From: Haloarcula hispanica ATCC 33960
Lineage (GTDB): Archaea > Halobacteriota > Halobacteria > Halobacteriales > Haloarculaceae
DNA length: 64,000 nucleotides
Assembly (NCBI RefSeq): GCF_000223905.1
Contig: NC_015948.1
Location: 2,356,001-2,420,000, forward strand
Direction: 5' to 3'
The notes beneath the pieces are model-generated. The model worked only from the letters and a program-made list of their open reading frames with translations. It was not told the origin of the DNA and ran no database searches. The position numbers and the translations under genes are program-made. Positions 51,208 to 60,877 of the stretch are shown one piece after another (position 1 is the first letter of the stretch; each line of letters begins with the position of its first letter).

Positions 51208-52677
51208 ATGTCACAACCAGATAGCCAGACGGCGTGGAGCCAACTGTACATCGACGGCGAGTGGCGCGACGCCGGAGCGTCTGATACGATTCCGGTGACT
51301 AACCCCGCGACGGGCGAGGAAATCGCGGCGGTGCCCGCCGGGACAGAGGGGGACGTCAACGACGCCTATCAGGCCGCCGAAGCGGCCCAGTCCGACTGGG
51401 CGGCGCTGTCGCGCGAGGAACGCAACGAGTACGTTCAGGCGATGATCGGGATAATGCAGGAACGACTCGACGAGATCGTCGAACTGCTCGCGACGGAGTC
51501 GGGCAGTGTTCAGGCCAAAGCGACTGCCGAGGCCAACTTCGCCATGGCGGACTTCCAGAGCGCACTGGAAATGGTCCCGCCGGAGGAAGAGGTCCGCGAT
51601 TCGATGTATCACGAAGATAAGGACCATCACATCGTCCGCGAGCCCGCTGGCGTCGTCGGGATTATTTCGCCGTGGAACTTCCCGCTACACCTCACGACGC
51701 GGGCGCTCGGTCCCGCGCTCGCACTGGGGAACACCGTCGTCATCAAGCCCGCGACGGACACGCCGATTACCGGCGGGCTCCTGCTGGCCGACATTGCCGA
51801 GGAAGCCGGTCTCCCGGACGGCGTCGTCAACGTCGTCACGGGCCACGGCTCCGACATCGGCGACCGGATGGCCGGCCATCCGACCGCCCGCGTGATGTCG
51901 TTCACCGGGTCGACGGCGGTCGGCAGGTCTGTGGCCAGTCAGGCCGGGGACGCGCTCGCCCTCCCGGCGCTTGAACTCGGTGGCAACGGACCGTTCGTCG
52001 TCACCGAGGACGCCGACATCGAGGCAGCCGCCAAGGCCGGCTCCGTCGGTGCCTTCGGCCATCAGGGACAGGTGTGTATCTCGATTAACCGCCACCTCGT
52101 CCACGAGGATGTCTACGATGAGTACGTCGAGAAGCTCGTCGAACACGCGGAGTCACTGACTATCGGGAACCCGCTGGACGAGGACGTGGAGTTCGGCCCG
52201 ATCATCAACGAGAGTCAGGTCGACCAGCTTACCTCGTTCATCGAACAGACTGTCGATGCCGGCGCGACGCTGGAAACGGGCGGCGAGGTCGAGGACCTGT
52301 TCCTCGAACCGACCGTCCTCTCGGGGTGTACCAACGATATGTCCGCGGCCTGTAACGAGCACTTCGGCCCCGTCGCTCCGGTCATCCCGTTCGAGTCCGA
52401 CGAGGAAGCTGTCGAACTCGCCAACGACACCGAGTACGGCCTCGCCGCGGGCGTCTACAGCGGTGATGTCGAACACGGTCGTTCCATCGCCGACCAGATC
52501 GACGCCGGGATGGTCCACGTCAACGACCACCCGATTCAGGACGAACCCAACGCCCCGTTCGGCGGGATGAAAAACTCCGGCCTCGGCCGGTACAACGGCG
52601 AGTGGATCATGGACGAACTGACCGAGACCAAGTGGATCTCCGTCCAGCACGAAGAGCGCGACTACCAGCTGCTGTAA
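51208..52677 (+). CDS. Aldehyde dehydrogenase
   Basis: A 489-residue NAD(P)-dependent aldehyde dehydrogenase. The start has LYIDGEWRDAG; SPWNFPLHLTTRALGPALA, the catalytic Glu E256 in LELGGNGP and the nucleophile Cys C290 in GQVCISINR are present; the end reads MKNSGLGRYNGEW. The family broadly oxidises semialdehydes or aldehydes to acids. Next to a glutaryl-CoA dehydrogenase, an aldehyde feeding dicarboxylate or fatty acid breakdown is possible, for example glutarate semialdehyde, but I do not assign a substrate. Confidence 0.92.
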   Translation: MSQPDSQTAWSQLYIDGEWRDAGASDTIPVTNPATGEEIAAVPAGTEGDVNDAYQAAEAAQSDWAALSREERNEYVQAMIGIMQERLDEIVELLATESGSVQAKATAEANFAMADFQSALEMVPPEEEVRDSMYHEDKDHHIVREPAGVVGIISPWNFPLHLTTRALGPALALGNTVVIKPATDTPITGGLLLADIAEEAGLPDGVVNVVTGHGSDIGDRMAGHPTARVMSFTGSTAVGRSVASQAGDALALPALELGGNGPFVVTEDADIEAAAKAGSVGAFGHQGQVCISINRHLVHEDVYDEYVEKLVEHAESLTIGNPLDEDVEFGPIINESQVDQLTSFIEQTVDAGATLETGGEVEDLFLEPTVLSGCTNDMSAACNEHFGPVAPVIPFESDEEAVELANDTEYGLAAGVYSGDVEHGRSIADQIDAGMVHVNDHPIQDEPNAPFGGMKNSGLGRYNGEWIMDELTETKWISVQHEERDYQLL

Positions 52678-52856
52678 CGTCCGAGCGAAGCGGCTGGTCG
52701 CTGGTCAAATCGATTGCGAAGGCCTATCGCCACGCAGAGGCTGAACTGTCGGACAGCGCGTCGTCCATGTGCTGGCCGCTGTAGCAGGTAGACGGAACTG
52801 GGATGCGGAGTCCGCACAGCACCTCTGAATCGCCGGTTCGACCGGCTATATCGTCA
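52678..52856. other. Convergent intergenic region, no gene seen
   Basis: The 179 bp between the aldehyde dehydrogenase and the acyl-CoA synthetase contain a weak palindromic stretch with CTGTCGGACAGCG near 52747 and a GCTACAG repeat, consistent with termination. No coding sequence is plausible. Confidence 0.35.
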
Positions 52857-54512
52857 TCACGTCGACGGGGCGTTCTCGGCGACAGTTTCGATGACCGACT
52901 CGTCGACGTACTCGTCACGGAGCGTCTGCTTGGAGAACTTGCCGGTCGCGCCCTTGGGAATCCCGTCGACCAGACGGATGGCGTCGGGGACCCACCACGA
53001 CGGGTACGACTCGGCGACGAGGTCTTTGATCTCCTGGCGCAGCGCGGCTTCGTCGGACACAGCGTCGCGTGTGACGACGAACGCGGCGGGGCGCTCGTCC
53101 CACCGCTCGTGGGGGACCGGGACAACTGCGGCTTCGACGACCTCGTCGTGACCCATGACGGCGTTTTCGACCTCGACGCTTGCTATCCACTCGCCGCCGC
53201 TCTTGACGAGGTCGTCCATCCGGTCGACCACGTCGACGTACCCCTCCGGACTCACCCGGACGATGTCACCGGTCTTGAACCAGCCGTCGTCGGTGACAGC
53301 CTGTTCGGTCGCGTCGGGGGCGTTGTAGTACTCCTGTGTAACCCACGGGCCGCGCATCCAGAGTTCGCCCAGCGACTCGCCGTCCCAGGGCACTTCCTCG
53401 CCGTCGGTGTTGACGACTTTGAACTCCAGGCCGGCAATCGGAAGCCCCGCGGAGTGGCTCCGCAGGTCGAACAGCTCCTCCTCCGGAAGGTCCGCCAGCC
53501 CGGGCTTTGGCTCGTAGGCGTGGGTGACCGGCGACGTTTCGGTCATACCGTAGCCGGAGATGAGGTCCACGTCGAACTCCTGCTTGTAATCCTCCATCAG
53601 TGACCGCGGCGTCGCGGACCCGCCGCTGGTAAAGTACCGAACCGACGAGAAGTCCACGTCGCTCTCGCGGGCGTACTCCAGCAGGTCCATGAAGACGGTC
53701 GGGACCGCTGCCGAGACGGTCACGTCCTCTTCCTCGATGAGCCTCGCCAGGTCCTCAGCCGACGGGTTTGGCCCGGGGAGGACCGTCTTGGCTCCGGCGG
53801 CGATAGTCGTGAACGGGCGACACCAGCCGCTGACGTGGAACATCGGGACGTACGTCAGTTCCACGTCGTCGGTCTTGATACCGGCCTCGCTGGTCATCAG
53901 CGACATGACCTGCGTCCAGTACATCTTCTGGGTGTACTCGACGCCTTTGGGCTTGCCTGTTGTCCCGGACGTGTAGCACATCCCCGCGGGCTGGTCCTCG
54001 GGCAGTTGCGGGAAGGAGTAGTCGGGGTCGCCGTCGGCGATGAACGATTCGTAGTCGACGACTGGCCCCAGCGACGTCTCCGGTACCTGCTCTCCCATCA
54101 CGATGTACTGCTCGACGGAGGCGAACGCCTCCTCGTCGTACGCCGCTTCGAGCTTCTCCAGCATGACGGGGTCGACGATGAGGATCTCGTCCTCGGCGTC
54201 GGCCACGATGTGCTGGATGTGCTCGTCGGGGAGGAGGAGGTTAATCATGTGTACCTGCGCACCCATGCAGGCGACGCCGTAGTAGGCCTCCTGATGCCAG
54301 TGGTTGTTCCAGGCGAAGGTCCCGACTCTGTCGCCGCGTTCGATGCCCGCCTGTTCGAGCGCTGAGGCCAGTTTCCGCACGCGCTCGGCGTACTCCGCTA
54401 TTGTGTATCGGTGAATCCCCTGGTGTGTCCGCGAGACGATCTCGCTGTCGGGGAACACGTTTTCGCCACGCCACAGGAATGACCGGAGGTTGAGTGGTGC
54501 ACCACCTGGCAT
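52857..54512 (-). CDS. Long-chain/medium-chain acyl-CoA synthetase (AMP-binding)
   Basis: A 551-residue ANL-superfamily enzyme. The AMP-binding motif is YTSGTTGKPKGV (near 186), followed by SGYGMTETSPVTH and the linker region GWFKTGDIVRVSPEGYVDVVDR; the C-terminal Lys is in IPKGATGKFSK. It activates a carboxylic acid to its CoA thioester. The start is ATG 54512: the frame is open further but has no TATA-supported start, while TTTTAACAT sits 28 bp upstream of 54512. It faces the enoyl-CoA hydratase and APH kinase genes and may supply their substrate. Confidence 0.93.
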   Translation of the reverse strand: MPGGAPLNLRSFLWRGENVFPDSEIVSRTHQGIHRYTIAEYAERVRKLASALEQAGIERGDRVGTFAWNNHWHQEAYYGVACMGAQVHMINLLLPDEHIQHIVADAEDEILIVDPVMLEKLEAAYDEEAFASVEQYIVMGEQVPETSLGPVVDYESFIADGDPDYSFPQLPEDQPAGMCYTSGTTGKPKGVEYTQKMYWTQVMSLMTSEAGIKTDDVELTYVPMFHVSGWCRPFTTIAAGAKTVLPGPNPSAEDLARLIEEEDVTVSAAVPTVFMDLLEYARESDVDFSSVRYFTSGGSATPRSLMEDYKQEFDVDLISGYGMTETSPVTHAYEPKPGLADLPEEELFDLRSHSAGLPIAGLEFKVVNTDGEEVPWDGESLGELWMRGPWVTQEYYNAPDATEQAVTDDGWFKTGDIVRVSPEGYVDVVDRMDDLVKSGGEWIASVEVENAVMGHDEVVEAAVVPVPHERWDERPAAFVVTRDAVSDEAALRQEIKDLVAESYPSWWVPDAIRLVDGIPKGATGKFSKQTLRDEYVDESVIETVAENAPST

Positions 54513-54535
54513 ACTCCGTGTCAACACACACCGAT

Positions 54536-54544
54536 ATGTTAAAA
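54536..54544 (-). promoter_or_regulatory. TATA box of the acyl-CoA synthetase
   Basis: TTTTAACAT on the minus strand is centred about 28 bp from ATG 54512, indicating a leaderless transcript. Confidence 0.6.
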
Positions 54545-54683
54545 CTAGCCCTGCTCGCTGTGGTAACACTTGACGTGCCACCCACAGTTCGTGGCCAGCG
54601 CTGTCTGAAACTGTGAACCAGCGGTAAATTTATACCGGAACCATGTGAAGCGACCCCATGCAGCGACAACGGAGTGATATCCA

Positions 54684-55478
54684 GTGAGCGAGTCCGTACT
54701 GCTCTCCATCACCGACGGCATCGCCACGCTGACGCTGAACGAACCGGAAACGCGGAACGCACTCACACAGCCCGTATACGACGCCTTGGAGCGCCACCTC
54801 GACACTATCGAGACAGCGTCCGATGTTCGATGTGTCGTCATCGAGGGCACTGGCGAGTCGTTCTCGGCCGGCGGCGACATCGAGGGGATGAGCGAGCGGC
54901 TCACGAACGACGACCCGACTGACGACGCCGTCAGCGAACTGGCCCGGCGGACCCGCGACACCATCGCCAGAGTCGTCGCGCTGCCGGTCCCGACCGTCGC
55001 GAAGGTCGACGGGTCAGCCGTCGGGGCCGGCGCGAACCTCGCTATCGCCTGTGACATCCAGCTGGCGAGCGAGTCGGCCAGCATCGGCTTCGTCTTCCGG
55101 CAGGTCGGCCTCAGCGTCGACGCCGGCACCTCGTACCTGCTCCCCCGCATTGTCGGGATCAACGTCGCAAAGGAACTCGTGTTCACCGGCGAGATTCTGG
55201 GCGCCGAGCGAGCCGCGGAGCTGGGCCTGTTCAACCACGTCTACGACGCCGAGGCGTTCGAATCAGAAGTCGCGGCGACCGTCAGCCGCATCGCCGATGG
55301 GCCGACCGTCGCCCTCCGGCACTCGAAGCGACTGCTTCAGGACGGGCTGGAGAAGTCCTTCGACCGCGCCCAGCGCGATGAGGCGACGGCTCAGGGCATC
55401 GTCTTCGAGACCGCCGACCACGAGGAGGGTGTCGAGGCGTTCCTGACCGACCGCCGGCCGGAGTTCGTCGGACGATGA
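54684..55478 (+). CDS. Enoyl-CoA hydratase/isomerase family protein
   Basis: A 264-residue crotonase-fold protein. The oxyanion-hole motifs are SFSAGGDIEGM (near 60-70) and KVDGSAVGAGANLAIACD (near 106-123); the end resembles hydratases (EGVEAFLTDRRPEF). It could hydrate 2-enoyl-CoA or isomerise double bonds. The GTG at 54684 is the best start; no ATG lies in register nearby. It begins the run of genes with the APH kinase in the same orientation. Confidence 0.9.
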   Translation: MSESVLLSITDGIATLTLNEPETRNALTQPVYDALERHLDTIETASDVRCVVIEGTGESFSAGGDIEGMSERLTNDDPTDDAVSELARRTRDTIARVVALPVPTVAKVDGSAVGAGANLAIACDIQLASESASIGFVFRQVGLSVDAGTSYLLPRIVGINVAKELVFTGEILGAERAAELGLFNHVYDAEAFESEVAATVSRIADGPTVALRHSKRLLQDGLEKSFDRAQRDEATAQGIVFETADHEEGVEAFLTDRRPEFVGR

Positions 55479-55521
55479 CACGACCCGCAGTTTTTCATGA
55501 GATGGACGCGAAACGACGACC

Positions 55522-56592
55522 ATGACTGAACGCAGCACCGACTACTACCAGCGGCTGGTCGACGAAAGTGCGCTCGAAGAGTTCCTCGCGAGGGAGATAG
55601 GCCCGGCCGAGACGTTCGACGTTGCGCGCCACGAACAGGGCCACTCCAACGAGACGCTGTTTGTCACCTGGGGCGACCGGGAACTGGTTGTCAGGCGACC
55701 CCCGCCGGGCCAGACCGCCGAGACGGCCCACGACGTATTACGGGAGTATCGCGTCATCGACGCGCTACAGGACACAGCCGTGCCGGTCCCGCCGACGGTG
55801 ACGGCCTGTGACGACCAGACGATCATCGGCAGCGATTTCTACGTGATGGCCCGCGTCGAGGGGACCGTCATCCGAGACGAAGAACCGGAGCGCTTCACGA
55901 ACGACGATGCCCGAGAGGCCGTCGGCACCGAACTGGTGGACACCCTCGCGGCCATCCACGAAGTAGACCCCGAATCCGTCGGCCTGTCCGACCTCGGCCG
56001 TGCAAGAGGGTATGCGAAGCGCCAGGTCACGCGCTGGGGGAAACAACTGGCGTGGGCGTTCGAGCGGACGGCCGAATCCCGAACCATCCCTGAACTGGAG
56101 CGGGTTGGCTCGTGGTTACAGGACGAGTGCCCCGACGACCATCCGGAGACACTGGTTCACGGCGATTACAAACTCGACAACGTGATGTTCGGCCCCGGTG
56201 CTGACCCCGAACTCGCCGCTGTCTTCGACTGGGAGATGGCGACACTGGGCGACCCACGGGCCGACCTCGGCTGGCTGCTCTCGTACTGGCGCGACGCCAA
56301 GGACCCGAAGCCGGAGATTCCCGACCTCGCGATGGAGTTCATCGAAGCGCCGGGGTATCTGACCCGGCAAGACCTGGTCGACCGCTGGGAAGCCCAGACC
56401 GGCCTGACGTTCGAACACGAGCGGTTCTACCGCACGCTCGCCGTGTACAAGCTCGCCGCTCTCGGCGAGATGTTCTACCGCCGCTATCTGGAAGGTAACG
56501 CCGACGACCCGTTCTATCCCCTGATGGAGAACCGCGTCCCGGCGCTGGCCGACCGCGCGATTCGGATTATCGAGGGCGACGAACCGCTCTGA
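55522..56592 (+). CDS. APH-type kinase of the ACAD10/ACAD11 (LvaA-like) family
   Basis: A 356-residue aminoglycoside-phosphotransferase-fold kinase. Catalytic motif LVHGDYKLDNVMF (near 212-224) and metal-binding VFDWEMATLGDPRADLGW (near 233-250). The stretches FYVMARVEGTVIRD and RGYAKRQVTRWGKQ match the kinase domain of animal ACAD10/ACAD11 closely as I recall them. That kinase domain, and bacterial LvaA, phosphorylate 4-hydroxyacyl-CoA so that the phosphate can leave. The gene lies 43 bp after the enoyl-CoA hydratase and near an ACAD10/11-type dehydrogenase. Confidence 0.85.
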   Translation: MTERSTDYYQRLVDESALEEFLAREIGPAETFDVARHEQGHSNETLFVTWGDRELVVRRPPPGQTAETAHDVLREYRVIDALQDTAVPVPPTVTACDDQTIIGSDFYVMARVEGTVIRDEEPERFTNDDAREAVGTELVDTLAAIHEVDPESVGLSDLGRARGYAKRQVTRWGKQLAWAFERTAESRTIPELERVGSWLQDECPDDHPETLVHGDYKLDNVMFGPGADPELAAVFDWEMATLGDPRADLGWLLSYWRDAKDPKPEIPDLAMEFIEAPGYLTRQDLVDRWEAQTGLTFEHERFYRTLAVYKLAALGEMFYRRYLEGNADDPFYPLMENRVPALADRAIRIIEGDEPL

Positions 56593-56761
56593 AAACGAAG
56601 ATAGACGATTGAGATTATCTGCCGAGCAAGTAGACGGTTTTTCTGAAGTGGATTGAAACAGCCAGAAAGCCCCGACTGGCTGATGACACCGTGACCAACA
56701 CCACCAGCCACGATTGCTGCTAGGGGGATGATTGATATGTGTTGCAGTAGACACTACGCGT

Positions 56762-58726
56762 ATGCGAGCAGAGCAGACAGAGATAGCGACAGTTGCAGTG
56801 CTCGGTGCGGGAACAATGGGTCACGGTATCGCCGAGGTCACGGCTATCGCCGGCTACGACGTCGTGTTGCGTGACATCGATGCAGACATCGTCGAAGACG
56901 GCTACGACGAAATCGAGTGGTCGCTCGAAAAGCTCGCCGAGAAGGGGCGACTCGACGAGGACCCCGACGACGTGGCGGCGCGGGTCGCGACGACGACCGA
57001 TCTGGAGGCGGCGGTCAGCGACGCGGACCTGGTCATTGAGGCCGGGCCGGAACAGCTCTCGGTGAAGCAGGACATCTTCGAGTCCGTCGACGCCGCCGCG
57101 CCGGAGGACGCCCTGCTGGCGACCAACAGCTCCTCGCTCTCGATTACGAAAATCGCCGCGGCGACGGAGCGGCCGGAATCGGTGCTGGGTCTGCACTTCT
57201 TCAATCCGCCGGTGAAGATGGACCTCGTCGAGGTCATCTACGGCGAGGCGACGACCGACGAGACGGCTGAGGCCGGCTACGAATTCGTCGAGTCCATCGG
57301 CAAGACGCCGATTTACGTCCGCAAGGACGTGCGCGGGTTCGTCGTCAACTCCGTCCTCGGGCCGTTCATGAGCGAGCCGGCCTGGATGGTCTCGGCGGGC
57401 GAGGCGACCATCCGTCAGGCCGACGCCGCGATGGTCCACGAACGGGGCTACCCGATGGGGCCGTTCGAACTCGGCGACCTGACCGGCATCGACATCGGTT
57501 ACCACGTCCGGAAGGAGGCCGGGACGCCGATTCCGCCACTCATGGAAGAGAAGGTCGAGAACGAGACCCTCGGCCGCAAGACCGGCGAAGGGTACTACGA
57601 ATACGACGACGGCGACGGGCCGGACTACGGTCCAGAGGACGCCGACGGCTTTGACCATCTCCGCGTCGAGTCGGTGATGGCAAACGAGGCCGCGAAGCTC
57701 GTCGGCGACGACGTGGCGACGCCGGAAGCCATCGACACGGGGATGCAACTCGGCGCGGGCTTCCCCGAAGGGACCTGCCGACGGGCCGACGACATCGGTC
57801 TCGACACCGTCCTCGACAAGCTCCGGACGCTCCACGACGAACACGGCGACGACCGCTACGAGCCGGCCGACTACCTCGTCGAACTCGTCGAGGCCGGCCA
57901 TACCGGCACGGAAGCGGGCCGGGGCTTCCACGAGAACGACACCGGCGACGGCCCGGGCGACTACCACACCATCAACTGGGCTCTCGACGACAACGGCCTG
58001 CTGGAAGTGGAACTCGACCGGCCATCGCGGATGAACGCCATCAGCGAAACGCTCGCCGACGAGGTCGTCGACCTGCTCTCGTCGGTCGATGATGACGAAG
58101 TCCGAGCCGTCGTGTTCGAAGGGGCCGGCGACCGCGCCTTCTCCGCCGGGGCCGACATCTCCGGCTTCGCGGACCGTGACCCCGCACAGACTTCGGAACC
58201 GACGGAAGTGTTCACGACCGTCGCCGAGTACCCGCGGCCGACGTTGGCGCGCCTCGACGGCTACTGTCTCGGGGCGGGCCTGGAGCTTGCCCTCGCCTGT
58301 GACCTCCGGCTGGCGACGACCGACTCGGAGTTCGGCTTCCCCGAAATCACGCTCGGCCTGCTGCCCGGGGGCGGCGGGACCCAGCGCGCGATTCGGATGT
58401 TGACCGACGCCCGAGCGAAGGAACTCGTCTTCCGCGGCGAGCACATCTCCGCCGAGCGGGCGGCCGACTGGGGACTCATCAACCGGGCTGTCGACGCCGA
58501 CGAATTCGACAGCGTAGTCGGGGCGTTCGTCGAGGACCTCGTCTCCGGGCCGCCGATTGCCCTCCGGAAGGCCAAGCGCGTGATGAACGAGGGGGCCGAC
58601 GAGAGCCTCGACGCCGGCCTCGAAATGGAGAGCCAGGCCTTCGCGCTCCTGCTGACGACCGACGATGTGAAAGAAGGGACGGCGGCCTTCGCGGCCGACC
58701 GCGAACCGGAGTTCGAGGGGCAATAG
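56762..58726 (+). CDS. 3-hydroxyacyl-CoA dehydrogenase fused to enoyl-CoA hydratase
   Basis: A 654-residue bifunctional beta-oxidation protein. The N-terminal NAD-dependent dehydrogenase has GAGTMGHGIAEV (near 15-26) and the catalytic His in LGLHFFNPP; two C-terminal HCDH helical domains run to about 400. The C-terminal crotonase domain follows (FSAGADISGF near 463, DGYCLGAGLELALACD near 500). This order (HCDH first, ECH last) is reversed from bacterial FadB, a typical haloarchaeal arrangement. ATG 56762 is chosen; an earlier in-frame codon has no promoter support. Both activities are needed downstream of enoyl-CoA formation. Confidence 0.94.
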   Translation: MRAEQTEIATVAVLGAGTMGHGIAEVTAIAGYDVVLRDIDADIVEDGYDEIEWSLEKLAEKGRLDEDPDDVAARVATTTDLEAAVSDADLVIEAGPEQLSVKQDIFESVDAAAPEDALLATNSSSLSITKIAAATERPESVLGLHFFNPPVKMDLVEVIYGEATTDETAEAGYEFVESIGKTPIYVRKDVRGFVVNSVLGPFMSEPAWMVSAGEATIRQADAAMVHERGYPMGPFELGDLTGIDIGYHVRKEAGTPIPPLMEEKVENETLGRKTGEGYYEYDDGDGPDYGPEDADGFDHLRVESVMANEAAKLVGDDVATPEAIDTGMQLGAGFPEGTCRRADDIGLDTVLDKLRTLHDEHGDDRYEPADYLVELVEAGHTGTEAGRGFHENDTGDGPGDYHTINWALDDNGLLEVELDRPSRMNAISETLADEVVDLLSSVDDDEVRAVVFEGAGDRAFSAGADISGFADRDPAQTSEPTEVFTTVAEYPRPTLARLDGYCLGAGLELALACDLRLATTDSEFGFPEITLGLLPGGGGTQRAIRMLTDARAKELVFRGEHISAERAADWGLINRAVDADEFDSVVGAFVEDLVSGPPIALRKAKRVMNEGADESLDAGLEMESQAFALLLTTDDVKEGTAAFAADREPEFEGQ

Positions 58727-58753
58727 CGACCCGTTCCGCTGGCGGCCCGCGTT

Positions 58754-59971
58754 CTACTCCCGGTAGCGACGGACTGGCTCCAGTTCCTCGCTGTCCACGT
58801 CCTCGAACGCCTCGCGGGCGATGGTACGCAGGTGAACCTCGTCGGCCCCGTCGACGATGCGGAACGTCCTGACCAGTTCGTAGAAATCCGCCAGCGGGAG
58901 GTCCCGGCCGATGCCGTTGCCGCCACAGAACTGGACCGCGGTGTCGATGGCGTCCTGTGTCGCCCGGGCGGCGAACACCTTGCTCATCGACACCTCGACG
59001 CGGGCCTCCTGCCCGGCGGAGATGGCGTCCGCGGCGGCCCGGACCAGCGCCCGCGCGGCCTGAATCTGTGTCTCCTGTTCGGCGATTTCAAAGCGGACGT
59101 GCTGTTTGTCGGCCACGGAGTCGCCGAAGGCCTGCCGTTCGGTGGTGTAGGCCTTGGCGATGGACAGCGCCCGCTCGGCCATCCCCGAGAAGCGCATACA
59201 GTGGGTGAGTCGCGCCGGGCCGAGGCGTTGCTGGACGTGCTGGAAGCCGTTGCCTTCCTCGCCCAGCAGGTGCTCCTCGGGGACGCGAACGCCGTTGAAC
59301 TCGATTTCGGCGTGGCCCTTCGGGTCGCCCTGGCTGCCCATGTGCGGGACGTTCCGAACGATGTCCACGCCGTCGGCGTCGGCCGGGACGATGAACACTG
59401 AACACCCTTCATACGGGTGCACGTCCTCGTCCGTCCGGGCAAAGACGAGCAGGATGTCGGCGTCGACGCCACCGGTCGTCCACCACTTGTGGCCGTCGAT
59501 GACCCACTCGTCGCCATCCTTCTGCGCCGTGGTGCGTATCATCTTCGGGTCAGAGCCCGCGCCCTGCATCGGCTCCGTCATCGCGAAGCCGGACTGTATC
59601 TCGCCCTCGACGAGCGGGTCGAGGTACTCCGATTTCTGGAGGTCCGTCCCTTGCATCTCCAGCAGGTGCATGTTCCCCTCGTCGGGCGCGTCCACCCGCA
59701 TCGCAATCGGGCCGAGGAGGCTTCGACCCGCTTCCTCGAACGTCGGCAACACGTCCCGGAAGTCATAGCCCATACCACCGTGTTCCTCGGGGATTTGGGG
59801 GGCGTACACGTCGTACTCTCGCGCGGCCGCGCGGAGGTCCCGAACCGTCGCGTCCGAGATCGCGGTCCCGCCTGCGAGTTCGCGCTCCCGCGGAATGACG
59901 ACCTCGTCCATCAACGCTCTGGCGCGCTCGGCGAGTTCAGTCGCGGCCTCGGAATCGGTGAACGATATCAT
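58754..59971 (-). CDS. ACAD10/ACAD11-type acyl-CoA dehydrogenase
   Basis: A 405-residue acyl-CoA dehydrogenase-fold flavoprotein. The C-terminal half carries the ACAD10/11 signatures RLGPARLTHCMR (near 260) and CGGNGIGRDLPLADFYELVR followed by DGADEVHL, in place of the YEGTSEI-type catalytic segment of ordinary dehydrogenases. The region KWWTTGGVDADILLVFARTD is also typical. Known members act on phosphorylated 4-hydroxyacyl-CoA, eliminating phosphate to give an enoyl-CoA. It is convergent with the fused dehydrogenase/hydratase gene and divergent from the HAD gene. The start is ATG 59971, with the longer frame being antisense to the HAD gene. Confidence 0.85.
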   Translation of the reverse strand: MISFTDSEAATELAERARALMDEVVIPRERELAGGTAISDATVRDLRAAAREYDVYAPQIPEEHGGMGYDFRDVLPTFEEAGRSLLGPIAMRVDAPDEGNMHLLEMQGTDLQKSEYLDPLVEGEIQSGFAMTEPMQGAGSDPKMIRTTAQKDGDEWVIDGHKWWTTGGVDADILLVFARTDEDVHPYEGCSVFIVPADADGVDIVRNVPHMGSQGDPKGHAEIEFNGVRVPEEHLLGEEGNGFQHVQQRLGPARLTHCMRFSGMAERALSIAKAYTTERQAFGDSVADKQHVRFEIAEQETQIQAARALVRAAADAISAGQEARVEVSMSKVFAARATQDAIDTAVQFCGGNGIGRDLPLADFYELVRTFRIVDGADEVHLRTIAREAFEDVDSEELEPVRRYRE

Positions 59972-60139
59972 GGCACACTTTCGTTCTCGTACGTCGACAG
60001 CATAAGTGTTGGAGCACAGCGAACGCGTGGTCGGCCGTTTATTTGCCGGAATCGTGTTCCGGTACGTCATCACGGCGTCCCCACCACGACACCGAGCGTC
60101 GGCGGTAGTTTCATACCCGGGCCAGTCCAAGCCGCTGCC

Positions 60140-60841
60140 GTGAGCGAGAGTCCAGACGTCGAGGCCGTCTTCTGGGACATCGGGGGCGTCATCCTTCGGA
60201 TGGAGTCCGTCCGGGCGGCCCACCGCGAGTTTGTCGAGCGCCTGTGTGCGGAGTACCCGGCGACTGCTGCTGCCGACGCGGCCCTCGAACAGTGGCGGTC
60301 GGTCCTCGGAACGTACTTCGGCGAGCGCGACGGGACGGCGTTCCGGCCGGCCCGCGAGGGCTACCGGCTGGCAGTCGACGAGATTCTGACAGTCAGCCCC
60401 GAGGAAACCGAGTGGGAATCGCTGTTCCGGAGAATCCGCGACGAACGGGCCGAACCCAACCCCGATGCCGTCGCGGCCATCGGGACGCTGGCGGACGCGC
60501 CGCTGCATCAGGGCGTCATCAGCGACGTGGACGACGCCGAGGGCGAACAACTGTTGCGGACCTTCGGGGTCTGGGACGCGATGGATTCGTACACCGCCTC
60601 GGAGGCCGTCGGTCGGACCAAGCCCGACCCGGCGATGTTCGAAACGGCACTGACAAAGGCCGGGGTCGAACCGGCACAGGCCGTGATGATCGGTGACCGC
60701 TACGAGCACGACATGGACGGCGGGACGGAGGCCGGACTGTGGACGGCCGCCTACGGGGCTGAGGACGGACCCGCCGTGGATATCGCGCTCGACGACCTCC
60801 GGGAATTGCCGGACTGGCTCGGAATCTCGGACGGGGAGTGA
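60140..60841 (+). CDS. HAD-family phosphatase, possibly partner of the kinase/dehydrogenase
   Basis: A 233-residue HAD hydrolase, GTG start at 60140. Motif I VFWDIGGVIL has the nucleophile Asp at residue 13 with Gly in place of the second Asp; GVISDVDDAEGEQLL is motif II, GRTKPDPAMF carries the motif III Lys and MIGDRYEHDMDGG motif IV. It resembles the N-terminal HAD domain of animal ACAD10 (FDMGGVL pattern as I recall it). Its place next to an ACAD10/11-type dehydrogenase and near an APH kinase is therefore notable. The substrate is not known. Confidence 0.8.
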   Translation: MSESPDVEAVFWDIGGVILRMESVRAAHREFVERLCAEYPATAAADAALEQWRSVLGTYFGERDGTAFRPAREGYRLAVDEILTVSPEETEWESLFRRIRDERAEPNPDAVAAIGTLADAPLHQGVISDVDDAEGEQLLRTFGVWDAMDSYTASEAVGRTKPDPAMFETALTKAGVEPAQAVMIGDRYEHDMDGGTEAGLWTAAYGAEDGPAVDIALDDLRELPDWLGISDGE

Positions 60842-60877
60842 CACCGCGGTCCCAGCCGTCGGTACTGGTCCCGGCGC

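Noticed and set aside
56720-58723. A 667-codon open frame on the minus strand
   Set aside because: It is the antisense of the fused 3-hydroxyacyl-CoA dehydrogenase/enoyl-CoA hydratase, which has clear motifs.
59417-60139. In-frame extension upstream of the HAD phosphatase
   Set aside because: It overlaps the acyl-CoA dehydrogenase gene on the other strand. The GTG at 60140 places the HAD motif I at the normal distance from the start.
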